Shown piece by piece: positions 1 through 8,190 of a stretch of DNA of 22,140 bases. The position numbers and the translations under genes were made by a program. Under the pieces are notes generated by a model. That model made no database searches. It saw only the letters and a list, made by a program, of their open reading frames with translations, and was not told where the DNA came from. The stretch is from assembly GCA_900756555.1 (NCBI GenBank), contig CAAEKP010000168.1, forward strand, positions 1-22,140. The letters run 5' to 3'. The DNA is from Peptococcaceae bacterium. Lineage in GTDB: Bacteria; Bacillota; Peptococcia; Peptococcales; Peptococcaceae. Positions within the stretch are counted from its first letter, which is position 1; each line of letters starts with the position of its first letter.

Positions 1-149
1 AAATCTACCGGGCGCTGCTCATCACCAATCATCTGAATGATGCGCTCCACCAGCACTGCCGTTTTCCCGGAACCTGCCGCAGCAGCCACCAGTAAACTGC
101 GGTCACGCAGGTCAATGGCCTGTTGCTGTTCGGTTGTCCATGTTGTCAT
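1..149 (-). CDS. addA: AddA helicase-nuclease subunit, N-terminal fragment
   Basis: These are the first 49 codons of the AddA subunit of the AddAB helicase-nuclease; the gene runs off the left edge. The ATG at 149-147 overlaps the addB stop codon as ATGA, so the two are translationally coupled, and a GGAGGGA ribosome site lies just upstream inside addB. The peptide opens MTTWTTEQQQAIDLRD, which resembles the UvrD/Rep superfamily Q motif, followed by the Walker A stretch AAAAGSGKTAVLVERI. In the family AddA supplies the ATP-driven 3'-5' helicase and one nuclease domain, which lie outside this window. The order addB then addA is the usual Bacillota arrangement. Confidence 0.93.
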   Translation of the reverse strand, partial: MTTWTTEQQQAIDLRDRSLLVAAAAGSGKTAVLVERIIQMIGDEQRPVD

Positions 150-3100
150 TGCTTGCTCCCTCCTTTTTCCTGCGCCAGACGACGCCAAATCTCATCCCGT
201 TCTAATGAAACCAGTTCTTCACTGTTTTTTTGCAAATCCACCGTCTGAATCTGACAGATGGCCTGATATTTGCAGTACTGACAGCCTACAAACTGTCGAA
301 TACGACATGGCTTAACAGCAATATTGCCGCCGTGAATTTCCTCGCCCAGTAAGGTAATCATATTTTTTACATGCCGCAGCAACAGTTCCAGCTGTTCTTT
401 GGTCACCACCGCAGCGGCGCTGCGCTTGCTGAAAATACTCAGCGGATCTTCCAGGGCTTCAAAAGCCGCGTTGTCTTCCAGATATGGGCCAGCCTTGGTC
501 AGCAGCGAAACCGGCAGCAAATCACTGGTGCCAGTGCTCAAATCCCGTTCTGCCAGCTTCAGCGCCTGCAAATCTGCCACCAGTAAGCCATCGGCACGCA
601 TTTTGTGGAAATGCAAGGATTCGGCTTCCTGCGCGCTCACCGGCCCGTCAGTGGCAATTATACCATTGCGGAAGAAGTAATACAGCACACCGGCAGGCAA
701 CAGCTCCTGTCCCGGCGGTAACAGTTTTTCATAATATTGCAGCGCCACCTGTAAATAGGTCAGCAGCTGTATTTTTAATCCATAATAGATATCCAGCAAA
801 CTCAAGCCCTGGGTGCCTGTTTTAAAGTCAATAATACGCAGATAGCTGGTATCACCCTGCGTTGCCCGCTCAATGCGGTCAATCCGTCCCTGCAAACTCA
901 GCTTGGTGCCGTCCTGTAACTGAATATCCCAGCGGGTCAGTTTACTGTTCTTGCCGCCAAAATCCGCTTCCAGCGCCACAGGCACAAAATCCCCTTTTTG
1001 ACCGTGCTCTAATAGTAACAGAGCCGAACGCTCCAGTGTTTTCTGCAAGCGGTGCTGCAAATAGCGATAGCGGCCTGTGCTGAGCAAAATCTCATTCTGC
1101 ATGGCAGGCGCCAACTGCTCTACAATCCGGTTCATGATATCCCGCACCTGCTGGGCATCCAACTGCTGCCACGAAATCTGCTGTTCCAGCAGATATGTGC
1201 TGAACTGTTCAATGGCAGCATGATAAAACTGCCCCACATCTACCGCCTCCATGCGGTACAGCATCCGCTCTTTCAGCCGCAGCCCGTAGGTCAGAAAATA
1301 ACTGTACGGACACTGCCGGTACCGTTCCAGCGCCGACACACTCAAATGCAGCGGCTTGCCATAAATCTGCGTGCTGGTCAGCTGCCGTTGGGCAAGGCTC
1401 TCCTCATGGGTCAGGCTCTGACACACATGATGGAACAACGGTGTAGGGTGCTGGTCAAACCAGTGGTACAGCTCTGACCACAATTCCTGCTGCTCTGATT
1501 CGTCTGCCTTGCTTAAATGACTGCCCAGTAAGCCCAGCGCTTTGCCTGGATGATTCAGATAAGGCAATACATCCATCTGTCCATTGGGCGGCCATTGTAC
1601 AGGCTGCTCTTTTAACTGCGGATATAAGCGATGCAGTCTGTCCACAATACTGGACGGGCGCAGCGCTTTGCCGTCCTCATCGCTGAGAGAATAACTCAGA
1701 CACAAATAGTCTGCTGCTCTGGTGATTGCCAGATAGATGAGGAATTGCTCATCATAGAGCTGTTCACTGCTGTTCGGCGACAGTTCCAGCCCCATATCCC
1801 GCAGTGTCTGTTTTTCTCTGTCATTGAAGAAGCCGTTCTGCTCAACCCTGGCAGGAAACACCCCTTCATTCAGGCCCAGTACAAACACCGCCTTCAGGCT
1901 GCGGCTGCGGGAGTGGGCCAACGCCCCCACAAATACCTGATCCAGACTGCTGGGCAGCAAGCCCAAATCCAGATTGTCAAAGACCGCATGCAGGATTACC
2001 GCAAATTCTTCGGCGGTAAGTTTTGTGTCCGGCAGCAACTGGCTCATCTGGTCAAAAATCTGGATCACTTTATCCCAAATCTGCTGATGTACCTGCGCCG
2101 CTTCCAGCAGATTAGCCGCTATCGCTTCCTGACAGAGCTGCTCTAATTTTTTCGGCACAGCAAACTGTTCCAGCAAACGGTACAGAATCTGAATATATTC
2201 ATCTGCTGTCCGCGGCTCACGCAACGCTTCCTGCACCTGACGCAGAGGCTTGGCAATCTGCCGCCGCAGCTGATTCAAGAAAGTCAGCACTTCCTCCGGC
2301 TCCTGCCCGTAGCACCAGTCTTTCTGCTGATACCAGGTACTGCCGCGAATGCCGTATTGCAGCACATAGTTTTCCAGCAAATCAATGGCTTTCTGCTCAA
2401 AAGGCAGCAGCTCCGTCTTTACAAAACGGAACACACTCTGGTAGGACCAGTTGCTGCGGATAATCTCAAACACCGCCAGCAGTAGCTCTGTCAGCGGATG
2501 CTGCCGCACCGCTTCTTTATGGTCCACAAAATAAGGGATATCATAATCGGTCAGTACGGTTTCCAGCAATAGTTCATACTGATCGCCCCGGGTAAAAATG
2601 CCAATATCGCTATAATGATAGCCCTGCTCCCGGCAAAGCTGGCGAATGCTGCGCGCCGCCGCATCCACCTCCGATAAGCGATTCTGCCCCTGTAACAATT
2701 GCAGATGCTCCGGCTGCGCTGTCCACTGCCGGGCGCCGATAGAGAAATATTGCTGCTCTAAAAACTGCAGGTCCGGCTGTTGCTGCCAGCGCACCGTATC
2801 CTGCAAATTATAGTCGGGCAGCACCGAAATATTCTGTTCCATTGCCATCTGCCGTAAGCGCTGCAATGTTTTGGCGGTGCTGTGAAAGGCCGTCTGCCGT
2901 CCTAAGTTTTGATTCTGCCTGTCCATCGGCAGCACGATATGCACATTGGCCGCCCGCTGCATCAGTAAACCCAGAATGGTATACTCCTGCGGTGTGAAAT
3001 CATAAAACTCATCCACCCAGATTTCTGTATCGTTTAACAAGTCAGTGCGCTGCAAACGGTCAATTAACACGTCCAACACATCCTCCGCGTCCAGATAATC

Positions 3101-3619
3101 CTGCGCCAAAAACGCATCGTACTGCGCATACAGCTGGGATATCTCCTGCAACTTGTGGGTGAACACCGTTTCCGGCAGCTCCTGTTGCGCCAGAGTCTGC
3201 TGCAAGGTGCCACTGCTAATCTGATACCGCTTCAACTCCTGCACCGTCTGACCAATTTTCAGCAGATAACCGGGACGATTCACCGATTGATTCAAAAAGG
3301 AAAACTCCTCCTGCTGGCTCTGCAGCAATCGCCGCATAACCAGCAGCTTGCCCAGATCGTCGATGGTGCGGCAGGCCAGCCCCCCCGTCTGCTGCATCAT
3401 CGTGCGTGCCAGCCGCTGAAAGCTGAGAATTTCCAGTGTCAGCACACCAGTCAGACCGTATTTCTCAATCAATTCATATTGATAACAAAAGGTGGCCTGC
3501 TCCGGCACCATAATAATAATTTTCTTTCGTCGATCCCGCTGCAAAGTGTCCGCAATCGTCCGCATCACATACGTACTCTTGCCACTGCCCGCCGGCCCTG
3601 TAATAAACTGAACTGCCAA
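146..3619 (-). CDS. addB: AddB helicase-nuclease subunit (deoxyribonuclease subunit B)
   Basis: AddB partners AddA to unwind and resect double-strand DNA ends for RecA-dependent repair. The protein is about 1157 residues, normal for the family. Visible signatures are an N-terminal Walker A (GPAGSGKST, residues 8-16), a C-terminal PD-(D/E)XK nuclease core with IIDFKTG around D931 and K933, and the four cysteines expected to hold a 4Fe-4S cluster: C770 in RQCPYSYF and C1113, C1116, C1122 in GCQYCKYQAIC. I chose the TTG at 3619-3617, because a strong purine-rich ribosome site (GGGGAGGGG) sits six bases before it and the family N-terminus starts right there; an in-frame TTG at 3664 adds 15 residues but has no ribosome site. 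The 3' end overlaps addA by four bases (ATGA). The glutamine-rich composition is notable but does not break any motif. Confidence 0.95.
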   Translation of the reverse strand: MAVQFITGPAGSGKSTYVMRTIADTLQRDRRKKIIIMVPEQATFCYQYELIEKYGLTGVLTLEILSFQRLARTMMQQTGGLACRTIDDLGKLLVMRRLLQSQQEEFSFLNQSVNRPGYLLKIGQTVQELKRYQISSGTLQQTLAQQELPETVFTHKLQEISQLYAQYDAFLAQDYLDAEDVLDVLIDRLQRTDLLNDTEIWVDEFYDFTPQEYTILGLLMQRAANVHIVLPMDRQNQNLGRQTAFHSTAKTLQRLRQMAMEQNISVLPDYNLQDTVRWQQQPDLQFLEQQYFSIGARQWTAQPEHLQLLQGQNRLSEVDAAARSIRQLCREQGYHYSDIGIFTRGDQYELLLETVLTDYDIPYFVDHKEAVRQHPLTELLLAVFEIIRSNWSYQSVFRFVKTELLPFEQKAIDLLENYVLQYGIRGSTWYQQKDWCYGQEPEEVLTFLNQLRRQIAKPLRQVQEALREPRTADEYIQILYRLLEQFAVPKKLEQLCQEAIAANLLEAAQVHQQIWDKVIQIFDQMSQLLPDTKLTAEEFAVILHAVFDNLDLGLLPSSLDQVFVGALAHSRSRSLKAVFVLGLNEGVFPARVEQNGFFNDREKQTLRDMGLELSPNSSEQLYDEQFLIYLAITRAADYLCLSYSLSDEDGKALRPSSIVDRLHRLYPQLKEQPVQWPPNGQMDVLPYLNHPGKALGLLGSHLSKADESEQQELWSELYHWFDQHPTPLFHHVCQSLTHEESLAQRQLTSTQIYGKPLHLSVSALERYRQCPYSYFLTYGLRLKERMLYRMEAVDVGQFYHAAIEQFSTYLLEQQISWQQLDAQQVRDIMNRIVEQLAPAMQNEILLSTGRYRYLQHRLQKTLERSALLLLEHGQKGDFVPVALEADFGGKNSKLTRWDIQLQDGTKLSLQGRIDRIERATQGDTSYLRIIDFKTGTQGLSLLDIYYGLKIQLLTYLQVALQYYEKLLPPGQELLPAGVLYYFFRNGIIATDGPVSAQEAESLHFHKMRADGLLVADLQALKLAERDLSTGTSDLLPVSLLTKAGPYLEDNAAFEALEDPLSIFSKRSAAAVVTKEQLELLLRHVKNMITLLGEEIHGGNIAVKPCRIRQFVGCQYCKYQAICQIQTVDLQKNSEELVSLERDEIWRRLAQEKGGSKQ

Positions 3620-3723
3620 GATAAACCCCTCCCCTTCGATTTTTACCCCTTTTATGTATTGCAAAATTATGTACCATCAAGCTATTCATGGAGCTGACTG
3701 ATTTTAGCTTATCCAGCCAAGCG

Positions 3724-3862
3724 TGTCAGATTGTGTTGCATGGAATTCTGCATTAAGATGGTCAAATGCGCCGACTGTCTGATTGAGCTGGACGAAGTCC
3801 AATGCGAAACAGACTATCTAGCATTTGTCCAGATTACCGCAGAAGGTGCAACACATCTGACA
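3724..3862. repeat. 139-base imperfect palindrome (long hairpin or MITE-like element)
   Basis: The outer arms are 3724-3740 (TGTCAGATTGTGTTGCA) and 3847-3862 (TGCAACACATCTGACA), complementary except for one bulged T. Inner pairs share the same centre near 3795: TTCTGC/GCAGAA (3746-3751 with 3839-3844), a GTCAAATGC-like pair (3761-3769 with 3821-3829, one mismatch), GTCTG/CAGAC (3777-3781 with 3810-3814) and an apical TGGAC-GAA-GTCCA at 3789-3801. No T-tract follows on either strand, so it is not a simple terminator. It could be a non-autonomous repeat element or a structured leader RNA of addBA. No second copy was found in this window. Confidence 0.7.
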
Positions 3863-3874
3863 AAGTGTAAGTAG
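3740..3874 (+). CDS. Doubtful 44-codon open frame inside the palindrome
   Basis: An ATG-to-TAG frame of 44 codons lies almost wholly inside the palindrome. The product would begin MEFCIKMVKCADC and has cysteines at 4, 10, 13, 22 and 43, including one CxxC, with a protein-like mix of residues. There is no ribosome site before either ATG (3740 or 3758). Since the opposite strand is also largely open here, the frame may be a by-product of the repeat. I do not recognise the product and rate it more likely non-coding. Confidence 0.18.
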   Translation: MEFCIKMVKCADCLIELDEVQCETDYLAFVQITAEGATHLTKCK

Positions 3875-3936
3875 AATAAACAAAATGCAACAGGTCTTTT
3901 ATCTCACCTACATAACTACAGCAATACTGCCCACCC

Positions 3937-3945
3937 ATTATAACA
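3937..3945 (-). promoter_or_regulatory. Possible extended -10 promoter for addBA
   Basis: On the minus strand this reads TGTTATAAT, a perfect extended -10 (TGnTATAAT); there is no good -35 at 17 bases, which extended -10 promoters can tolerate. If used, the addBA transcript would carry a leader of about 310 bases containing the palindrome at 3724-3862. A weaker alternative nearer the gene is TTGATG (3675-3680) and TACATA (3653-3658) with a 16-base spacer. Confidence 0.4.
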
Positions 3946-3993
3946 TTATCCCCATTTCTTTGATACTTCTTTTTTAAATTTTCTTACAATTTA

Positions 3994-4022
3994 TTGATAT
4001 TGTTACCATTATATGTTATCAT
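3994..4022 (+). promoter_or_regulatory. Sigma-A type promoter of the yifB gene
   Basis: TTGATA at 3994-3999, a 17-base spacer, and TATCAT at 4017-4022. Transcription would start about 7 bases later, giving a leader of roughly 25 bases that includes the GGAGATGA ribosome site at 4043-4050. Confidence 0.6.
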
Positions 4023-4055
4023 GAAAGAAAAAGGAAATAATTGGAGATGATAAGT

Positions 4056-5588
4056 ATGTTAGCACAGTTAAAAAGTACAACCTTATTAGGATTAGCAGTT
4101 TATCTGGTGGAAATTGAGGTGGACGCAGCGGCGGGCTTGCCCACCTTTGACATTGTGGGTTTGCCGGACACTGCGGTAAAAGAGAGCAAAGAGCGGGTAC
4201 GCACAGCCATCAAAAACGCAGGCTATGAACTGCCGCCGCGGCGCATTGTGGTCAATCTGGCTCCGGCCTATCTGCGCAAAGAAGGCCCCAGCTTTGACCT
4301 GGCCATCGCCATTGCCATTCTGACGGTCACAGAACAGCTGCACTGCAATAATCTGGATTCCTACCTGCTGTTGGGTGAACTCAGCTTAGACGGCTCTCTG
4401 CGACCGGTAAAAGGGATATTGCCTATCTCGCTGGAATACAGCCATACCAATTACACCATGCTGGTACCTGCTGCCAATCAGGAAGAAAGCGCCATCGGCG
4501 GCACCACCACCTATGGATTCCGCCATCTGCGGGAGGTAGTACATTTTTTAGAAAATCCGGAACACGATCAGCCTGTGACTGTTCAGCCGCCGGAATTTTC
4601 CGCAACAACCTGCATTACACAACACGACTTTTCCCAGATTCGCGGACAGGCCGAAGCCAAACGGGCGCTGGAAATTGCGGCGGCGGGCAACCACAATATT
4701 CTGATGGTGGGTTCTCCCGGCTCCGGCAAAACCATGTTGTCACGGGCATTACCTGGTATCCTGCCGCCGTTGACCTTTACCGAAAGCTTATCGCTGAGCA
4801 AAATCTACAGCATTGCCGGATTGCTGCCGCCCAATCAGCCCTTGGTGCAGGAGCGGCCATTCCGCTCGCCCCATCACAGCGCATCCACAGCCAGCATTAT
4901 CGGCGGCGGGCGGATTCCCCATCCCGGTGAGGTATCGCTGTCCCATCACGGTGTGTTGTTCTTAGACGAATTCCCTGAATATCGGCGGGAAGTGCTGGAA
5001 GCCCTGCGCCAACCATTAGAAGAAGGCGAAGTTACCGTTTCCCGCGTGCAGGCGCAGATTACCTTCCCCTGTCAATTTCTGCTGGCAGCGTCCATGAACC
5101 CTTGTCCTTGCGGCTATTACAATGACCCCCATCGGGAATGTACCTGCACACCGGGACAACTGCAAAAGTATCGCAATAAAATTTCCGGCCCATTGCTGGA
5201 TCGTTTTGACTTGCAGTTGGAGGTGGTGCCTGTCAGCTTTCAGGATTTGCATCAGACAGGCAATGAAGAAAGTTCCGCCGCCATCCGCCAACGGGTGATC
5301 GCCGCGCGGCAAATTCAGCAAAAACGCTTTGCCGGTTCCGGCACCATCCATAACGGCGCTATGAATGTGACACAGATTCAGCAATATTGCAAGTTGGACG
5401 AAAAAAGCACTCGCTTTCTGGAACAGGCCTTTCAAAAGCTGGGGCTCAGCGCCCGTGCTCACAATCGCATCTTAAAAGTGGCACGCACCATCGCCGATCT
5501 GGCTGGCAGTGAACAAATTCAGTTACAGCATCTGGCAGAGGCCATTCAATACCGCACACTGGATAAGAAATTGTGGCTGGAATGCTGA
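4056..5588 (+). CDS. yifB: YifB/ComM family Mg-chelatase-like AAA+ ATPase
   Basis: A 510-residue cytoplasmic ATPase of the YifB/ComM family. The N-terminal part (about 1-170) is the ChlI/Lon-C-like domain with the family phrases GLPTFDIVGLPDTAVKE and NLAPAYLRKEGPSFDL. The central magnesium-chelatase AAA+ domain carries Walker A GSPGSGKT (219-226), Walker B VLFLDEF (about 300-306), the cysteine-bearing MNPCPCGYY and the LLDRFDL sensor region; a C-terminal helical domain follows. In Gram-negative competence systems ComM is a branch-migration helicase; in Bacillota the role is less clear, and the adjacency to addBA suggests DNA recombination (inference). The ATG at 4056 follows GGAGATGA at five bases; an upstream TTG at 4041 overlaps that site and is unlikely. 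It is transcribed divergently from addB. Confidence 0.93.
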   Translation: MLAQLKSTTLLGLAVYLVEIEVDAAAGLPTFDIVGLPDTAVKESKERVRTAIKNAGYELPPRRIVVNLAPAYLRKEGPSFDLAIAIAILTVTEQLHCNNLDSYLLLGELSLDGSLRPVKGILPISLEYSHTNYTMLVPAANQEESAIGGTTTYGFRHLREVVHFLENPEHDQPVTVQPPEFSATTCITQHDFSQIRGQAEAKRALEIAAAGNHNILMVGSPGSGKTMLSRALPGILPPLTFTESLSLSKIYSIAGLLPPNQPLVQERPFRSPHHSASTASIIGGGRIPHPGEVSLSHHGVLFLDEFPEYRREVLEALRQPLEEGEVTVSRVQAQITFPCQFLLAASMNPCPCGYYNDPHRECTCTPGQLQKYRNKISGPLLDRFDLQLEVVPVSFQDLHQTGNEESSAAIRQRVIAARQIQQKRFAGSGTIHNGAMNVTQIQQYCKLDEKSTRFLEQAFQKLGLSARAHNRILKVARTIADLAGSEQIQLQHLAEAIQYRTLDKKLWLEC

Positions 5589-5662
5589 GGCGAGATTGTC
5601 TGCGCAAGGAATACTTCTATATCCTGAGCAATGCAGTAATGAAAAATAAGCCAGAAAGTATA

Positions 5663-5697
5663 AAAGAGAGTTGCTCTAATCAAGAGCAACTCTCTTT
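5663..5697. terminator. Bidirectional intrinsic terminator between convergent genes
   Basis: A perfect 15-base-pair stem, AAAGAGAGTTGCTCT (5663-5677) and its complement (5683-5697), around the 5-base loop AATCA. It is A-flanked on one side and T-flanked on the other (minus strand continues TTTTAT), so it can stop both yifB from the left and the DUF4143 gene from the right. Confidence 0.85.
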
Positions 5698-5724
5698 GCT
5701 GTGTCTGGTCAATGATTTTACTTT

Positions 5725-7176
5725 TTATAAAGAATCCGCTTCCTCTTTCCCCAATAAATACAAAAAAGCAATTGCAGGTACTCTCAAAATTGGCACGTTA
5801 GTATCATGTTTACTAATCCCAACATCATTGACTTGTTTGGTAATTAAAAATGCATGGGACACTTTAGAGTTTTCATCCTTACACAATTCTACAATAGCAT
5901 CACTCTCAGGAATATGACTGTTGTTTTTATATTTTACTTCACATAGAATTTTTTCACGCGGTAATTCCACCACAACATCCACTTCTTTTTGTGTATCTTT
6001 CAGTTTGCGGAAATAACCTAATTGCGCAGTTTGCCCCTGATAAAAAGATACCATGTGTTTATAGACTGCTGTTTCCACCATCAGCCCCAGTTCCTTTTCA
6101 TCCGACAACACATCATCCACCATTAAGACAGCATTCCGAATGGCTGCATCAGCAATAAAGATTTTTGGCTTTCCTTTTAACACACCTTTACCGCCTACAT
6201 CCATTGGTTTTGCCACATAGATTAAATTAGACATCTCCAACGCATTCAAATAGTTTTCAATCGTGCTTACGGACACATTTTCCAATTCCTTGGCTGCCGT
6301 TGTCACGCTAAAAATTTCACTGGAATTTAAACAAAGATACAGAAACAGTTTTTCCATCAATAGAGGACTGCGAATATTAAATAATGTTAATACATCTCGC
6401 TTGATTACTTTGTCCACTACATCTTCTCGCAACATCCGCTGCGCATAAGCATCATCATCAGACAGCACCAGTTCCGGGAATCCGCCGATTGTCAGATAGC
6501 GATTAAAATGTTGCTGAAGTGGCACAAACTGATTCATCAAGTCATCCAATAGAGTTGGCTCTAAATGAACAAGCTCCTTCAATTTTAAATTTTCTGGTAT
6601 ATCAGGAAGATTCTCTAGCTGTAATAACTTGCAATACTCATAAAATGACATCGTCGGCACTTTCAACACCGTCCAACGCCCTGTGCCGCTATCTGCCGCA
6701 CCTTTCTCCAATAATGGGCTGGCAGACCCAGTAGCAGTTAAGCGAATATCTTTGCGGCTATCATACAGGACTTTCAGCCACAGTTCCCAATTTTCCATAT
6801 ACTGAATTTCATCAAAGAAAAAATAGCGCGTTCCTGTCACAGGATATAACGATTCATAAATTTCAATTACTTTTTCTACGCTTACCAGTTTAATAATCGG
6901 ATTGTCAAAAGAAATATAGAAAATATTTCTTGGCGAAATTCCCTCATCGATAAAATGCTCCATCATCTGATATAAAATTGTTGTTTTCCCTACACGCCGT
7001 GCTCCAGACAACACTACAAAACGACGAATGGACGGATGTCCCATCATCTTTAAGGCTTCATAATACGCAACTCGTTTCTGCGGTTTACTTTCCTCTTTGA
7101 TTATTATAGGACTGCGCCACCAGGGGTTATATTGGCGCAATACTTTAATAATCTGCTCATCGGTTACCAATGCCAT
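5725..7176 (-). CDS. AAA_14/DUF4143 ATPase
   Basis: A 483-residue protein with the architecture AAA_14 ATPase followed by DUF4143. It shows Walker A GARRVGKTT (58-66), Walker B FFFDEIQ (119-125), TGSAS as the sensor segment, a helical middle region with a winged-helix-like stretch (TTAAKELENVSVSTIENYL), and a C-terminal restriction-nuclease-like fold with the pattern EVDVVVE then ILCEVKYK. Proteins of this type are very common in gut bacteria and archaea and have no firmly established function; nuclease activity is not shown. The ATG at 7176 has a strong AAAGGAGATG site. Base composition is lower in GC than addB and yifB, and it stands at the edge of an accessory island, so horizontal acquisition is likely. 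Its 5' region carries 33-base tandem repeats that may regulate it. Confidence 0.9.
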   Translation of the reverse strand: MALVTDEQIIKVLRQYNPWWRSPIIIKEESKPQKRVAYYEALKMMGHPSIRRFVVLSGARRVGKTTILYQMMEHFIDEGISPRNIFYISFDNPIIKLVSVEKVIEIYESLYPVTGTRYFFFDEIQYMENWELWLKVLYDSRKDIRLTATGSASPLLEKGAADSGTGRWTVLKVPTMSFYEYCKLLQLENLPDIPENLKLKELVHLEPTLLDDLMNQFVPLQQHFNRYLTIGGFPELVLSDDDAYAQRMLREDVVDKVIKRDVLTLFNIRSPLLMEKLFLYLCLNSSEIFSVTTAAKELENVSVSTIENYLNALEMSNLIYVAKPMDVGGKGVLKGKPKIFIADAAIRNAVLMVDDVLSDEKELGLMVETAVYKHMVSFYQGQTAQLGYFRKLKDTQKEVDVVVELPREKILCEVKYKNNSHIPESDAIVELCKDENSKVSHAFLITKQVNDVGISKHDTNVPILRVPAIAFLYLLGKEEADSL

Positions 7177-7204
7177 AAGAACATCTCCTTTCTAAATTAT
7201 TTTA

Positions 7205-7303
7205 CTATAGTTTAACAAAATACTAGAATTTATACAAGTATACTTTAATAAATTCGGTAATTTTGTATAAGTATAGTTTAGTAAACTGGAATTTATATCT
7301 CTC
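7205..7303. repeat. Three degenerate 33-base tandem repeats
   Basis: Units begin at exactly 7205, 7238 and 7271. Each starts with a 15-base block of the form (C/G)TATA(G/C)TTTA(A/G)(C/T)AAA and ends in an AT-rich segment containing AATTT or ATTTT. The third block lies in AGTTTAGTAAACT, which is palindromic around its central base. The array lies between the DUF4143 start (7176) and the end of the DUF4177 gene (stop at 7293), so it covers the likely DUF4143 promoter. It resembles an operator array or iteron set; which one cannot be told from sequence. Confidence 0.75.
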
Positions 7304-7502
7304 TTTCAAAAATAATTTGGTAACATAATGGAGTATTAACACCTGATTTCTCATTGATTGGCGTAACAACTTGCTTTAATTGCCATCCTTGTTCTGCTTC
7401 AGAAATAATTACTTTTTTGCACTCCTCAAATGTAGTCCCTGCCTTTATTTTCAATCCCGCCTGCAACTTTACTTCAACAAATTTATATTCATATTTTTTC
7501 AT
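7293..7502 (-). CDS. DUF4177 family small protein
   Basis: A 69-residue protein opening MKKYEYKFVEVKL, with the family pattern of an initial beta strand, a segment ending EAEQGWQLKQVVTP and a last strand YQIIFERE. This matches DUF4177, small proteins of unknown function often found on mobile DNA. An AAAGGAAG ribosome site sits six bases before the ATG at 7502. It runs in the same direction as the DUF4143 gene with 116 bases between them, most of which are the 33-base repeats. No signal peptide or membrane segment. Confidence 0.75.
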   Translation of the reverse strand: MKKYEYKFVEVKLQAGLKIKAGTTFEECKKVIISEAEQGWQLKQVVTPINEKSGVNTPLCYQIIFEREI

Positions 7503-7600
7503 AAACTTCTTCCTTTCAAATTTATATTTATCTATTCAAACCTCTAAAAACGCTGTATTTTCAAGGCTTTTCGCCTGCTTAATGTTCAAACCTTATGTAT

Positions 7601-7640
7601 TTTCCCTTGTTTTTGCCCTTATGAGCCGAAACAAGGGAAA
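7601..7640. repeat. Stem-loop, first copy of a duplicated hairpin
   Basis: TTTCCCTTG (7601-7609) pairs with CAAGGGAAA (7632-7640); the loop contains GCCCTTATGAG. A run of seven T follows on the plus strand, so it could end plus-strand transcription, though no plus-strand gene lies upstream. A homologous hairpin in the same orientation is at 9265-9301. Confidence 0.65.
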
Positions 7641-7646
7641 CTTTTT

Positions 7647-7974
7647 TTATTCTCCGCCGACCACCTTATCAAGCAGCCTCGCGGAAGTACGCTTCGCTTC
7701 CCTTGTAGCGTGAGCATAGATATTCATTGTGGTACTTACATCAGCGTGTCCGAGAAGCTCCTGCACATCTTTCGGTGCTGCTCCATTTGCAAGCAGATTA
7801 CTTGTGTAGGTATGTCTGAGCATACGAAAGTGGAAGTCCTCAAGTCCCTCGACTTTTTCCCTTGCCGCCCTGCACATAATCCCTACCGTACTCGACGCTT
7901 CAAATGCTCCGTCAGGTCTTCTACATAGAAGCGGTAGTACCACTTTTTGCCTTTCTTACAGAACCTTTTGCCAT
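7647..7974 (-). pseudogene. Tyrosine recombinase (Tn916-type integrase) remnant
   Basis: The gene starts well: AAAGGAG, then ATG at 7974 and MAKGSVRK, the N-terminus typical of Tn916/Tn1549-like integrases. After eight codons the frame slips: the expected KKWYYRFYVED is present but in another frame, and translation from the ATG stops at a TAG after MAKGSVRKAKSGTTASM. Sequence then jumps directly to the C-terminal catalytic region, in the third frame: DGAFEASSTVGIMCRAA, MLRHTYTSNLLANGA, QELLGHADVSTTMNIYAHAT, ending VVGGE. The central core-binding domain and the first catalytic arginine are absent, so an internal deletion of most of the gene plus a small frameshift have occurred. The R-H-x-x-H-Y end of the active site is intact. 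A 98-codon frame from a GTG at 7943 is open but unlikely to give a functional recombinase. Confidence 0.88.
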
Positions 7975-8190
7975 AGATAAAAAACTCCTTTCCTATCCGT
8001 GGCAACCGGAACTGTGACGTATGGTGTGCGTAAAGTAATAGTGTCACTTATCAGCTCTTATGAAGCCGATTTTTAATGTCAAGGTGCCACGTTATTGTTT
8101 CTGTCAGCAAGTCTTTCTTCCGCTGACATCTTAATCTGCGGCATCTTCCCAAAAACATTTGAAATATTTTCATATCGGAAAAACCGAAAG

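Noticed and set aside
8079..8190. Minus-strand open frame ending NVFGKMPQIKMSAEERLADR then NNNVAP, between the integrase remnant and the 131-residue gene
   Set aside because: It has protein-like composition but no ribosome site, a competing open frame on the same strand (to 8051), and no family I recognise. It may be mobile-element debris; too weak to call a gene.
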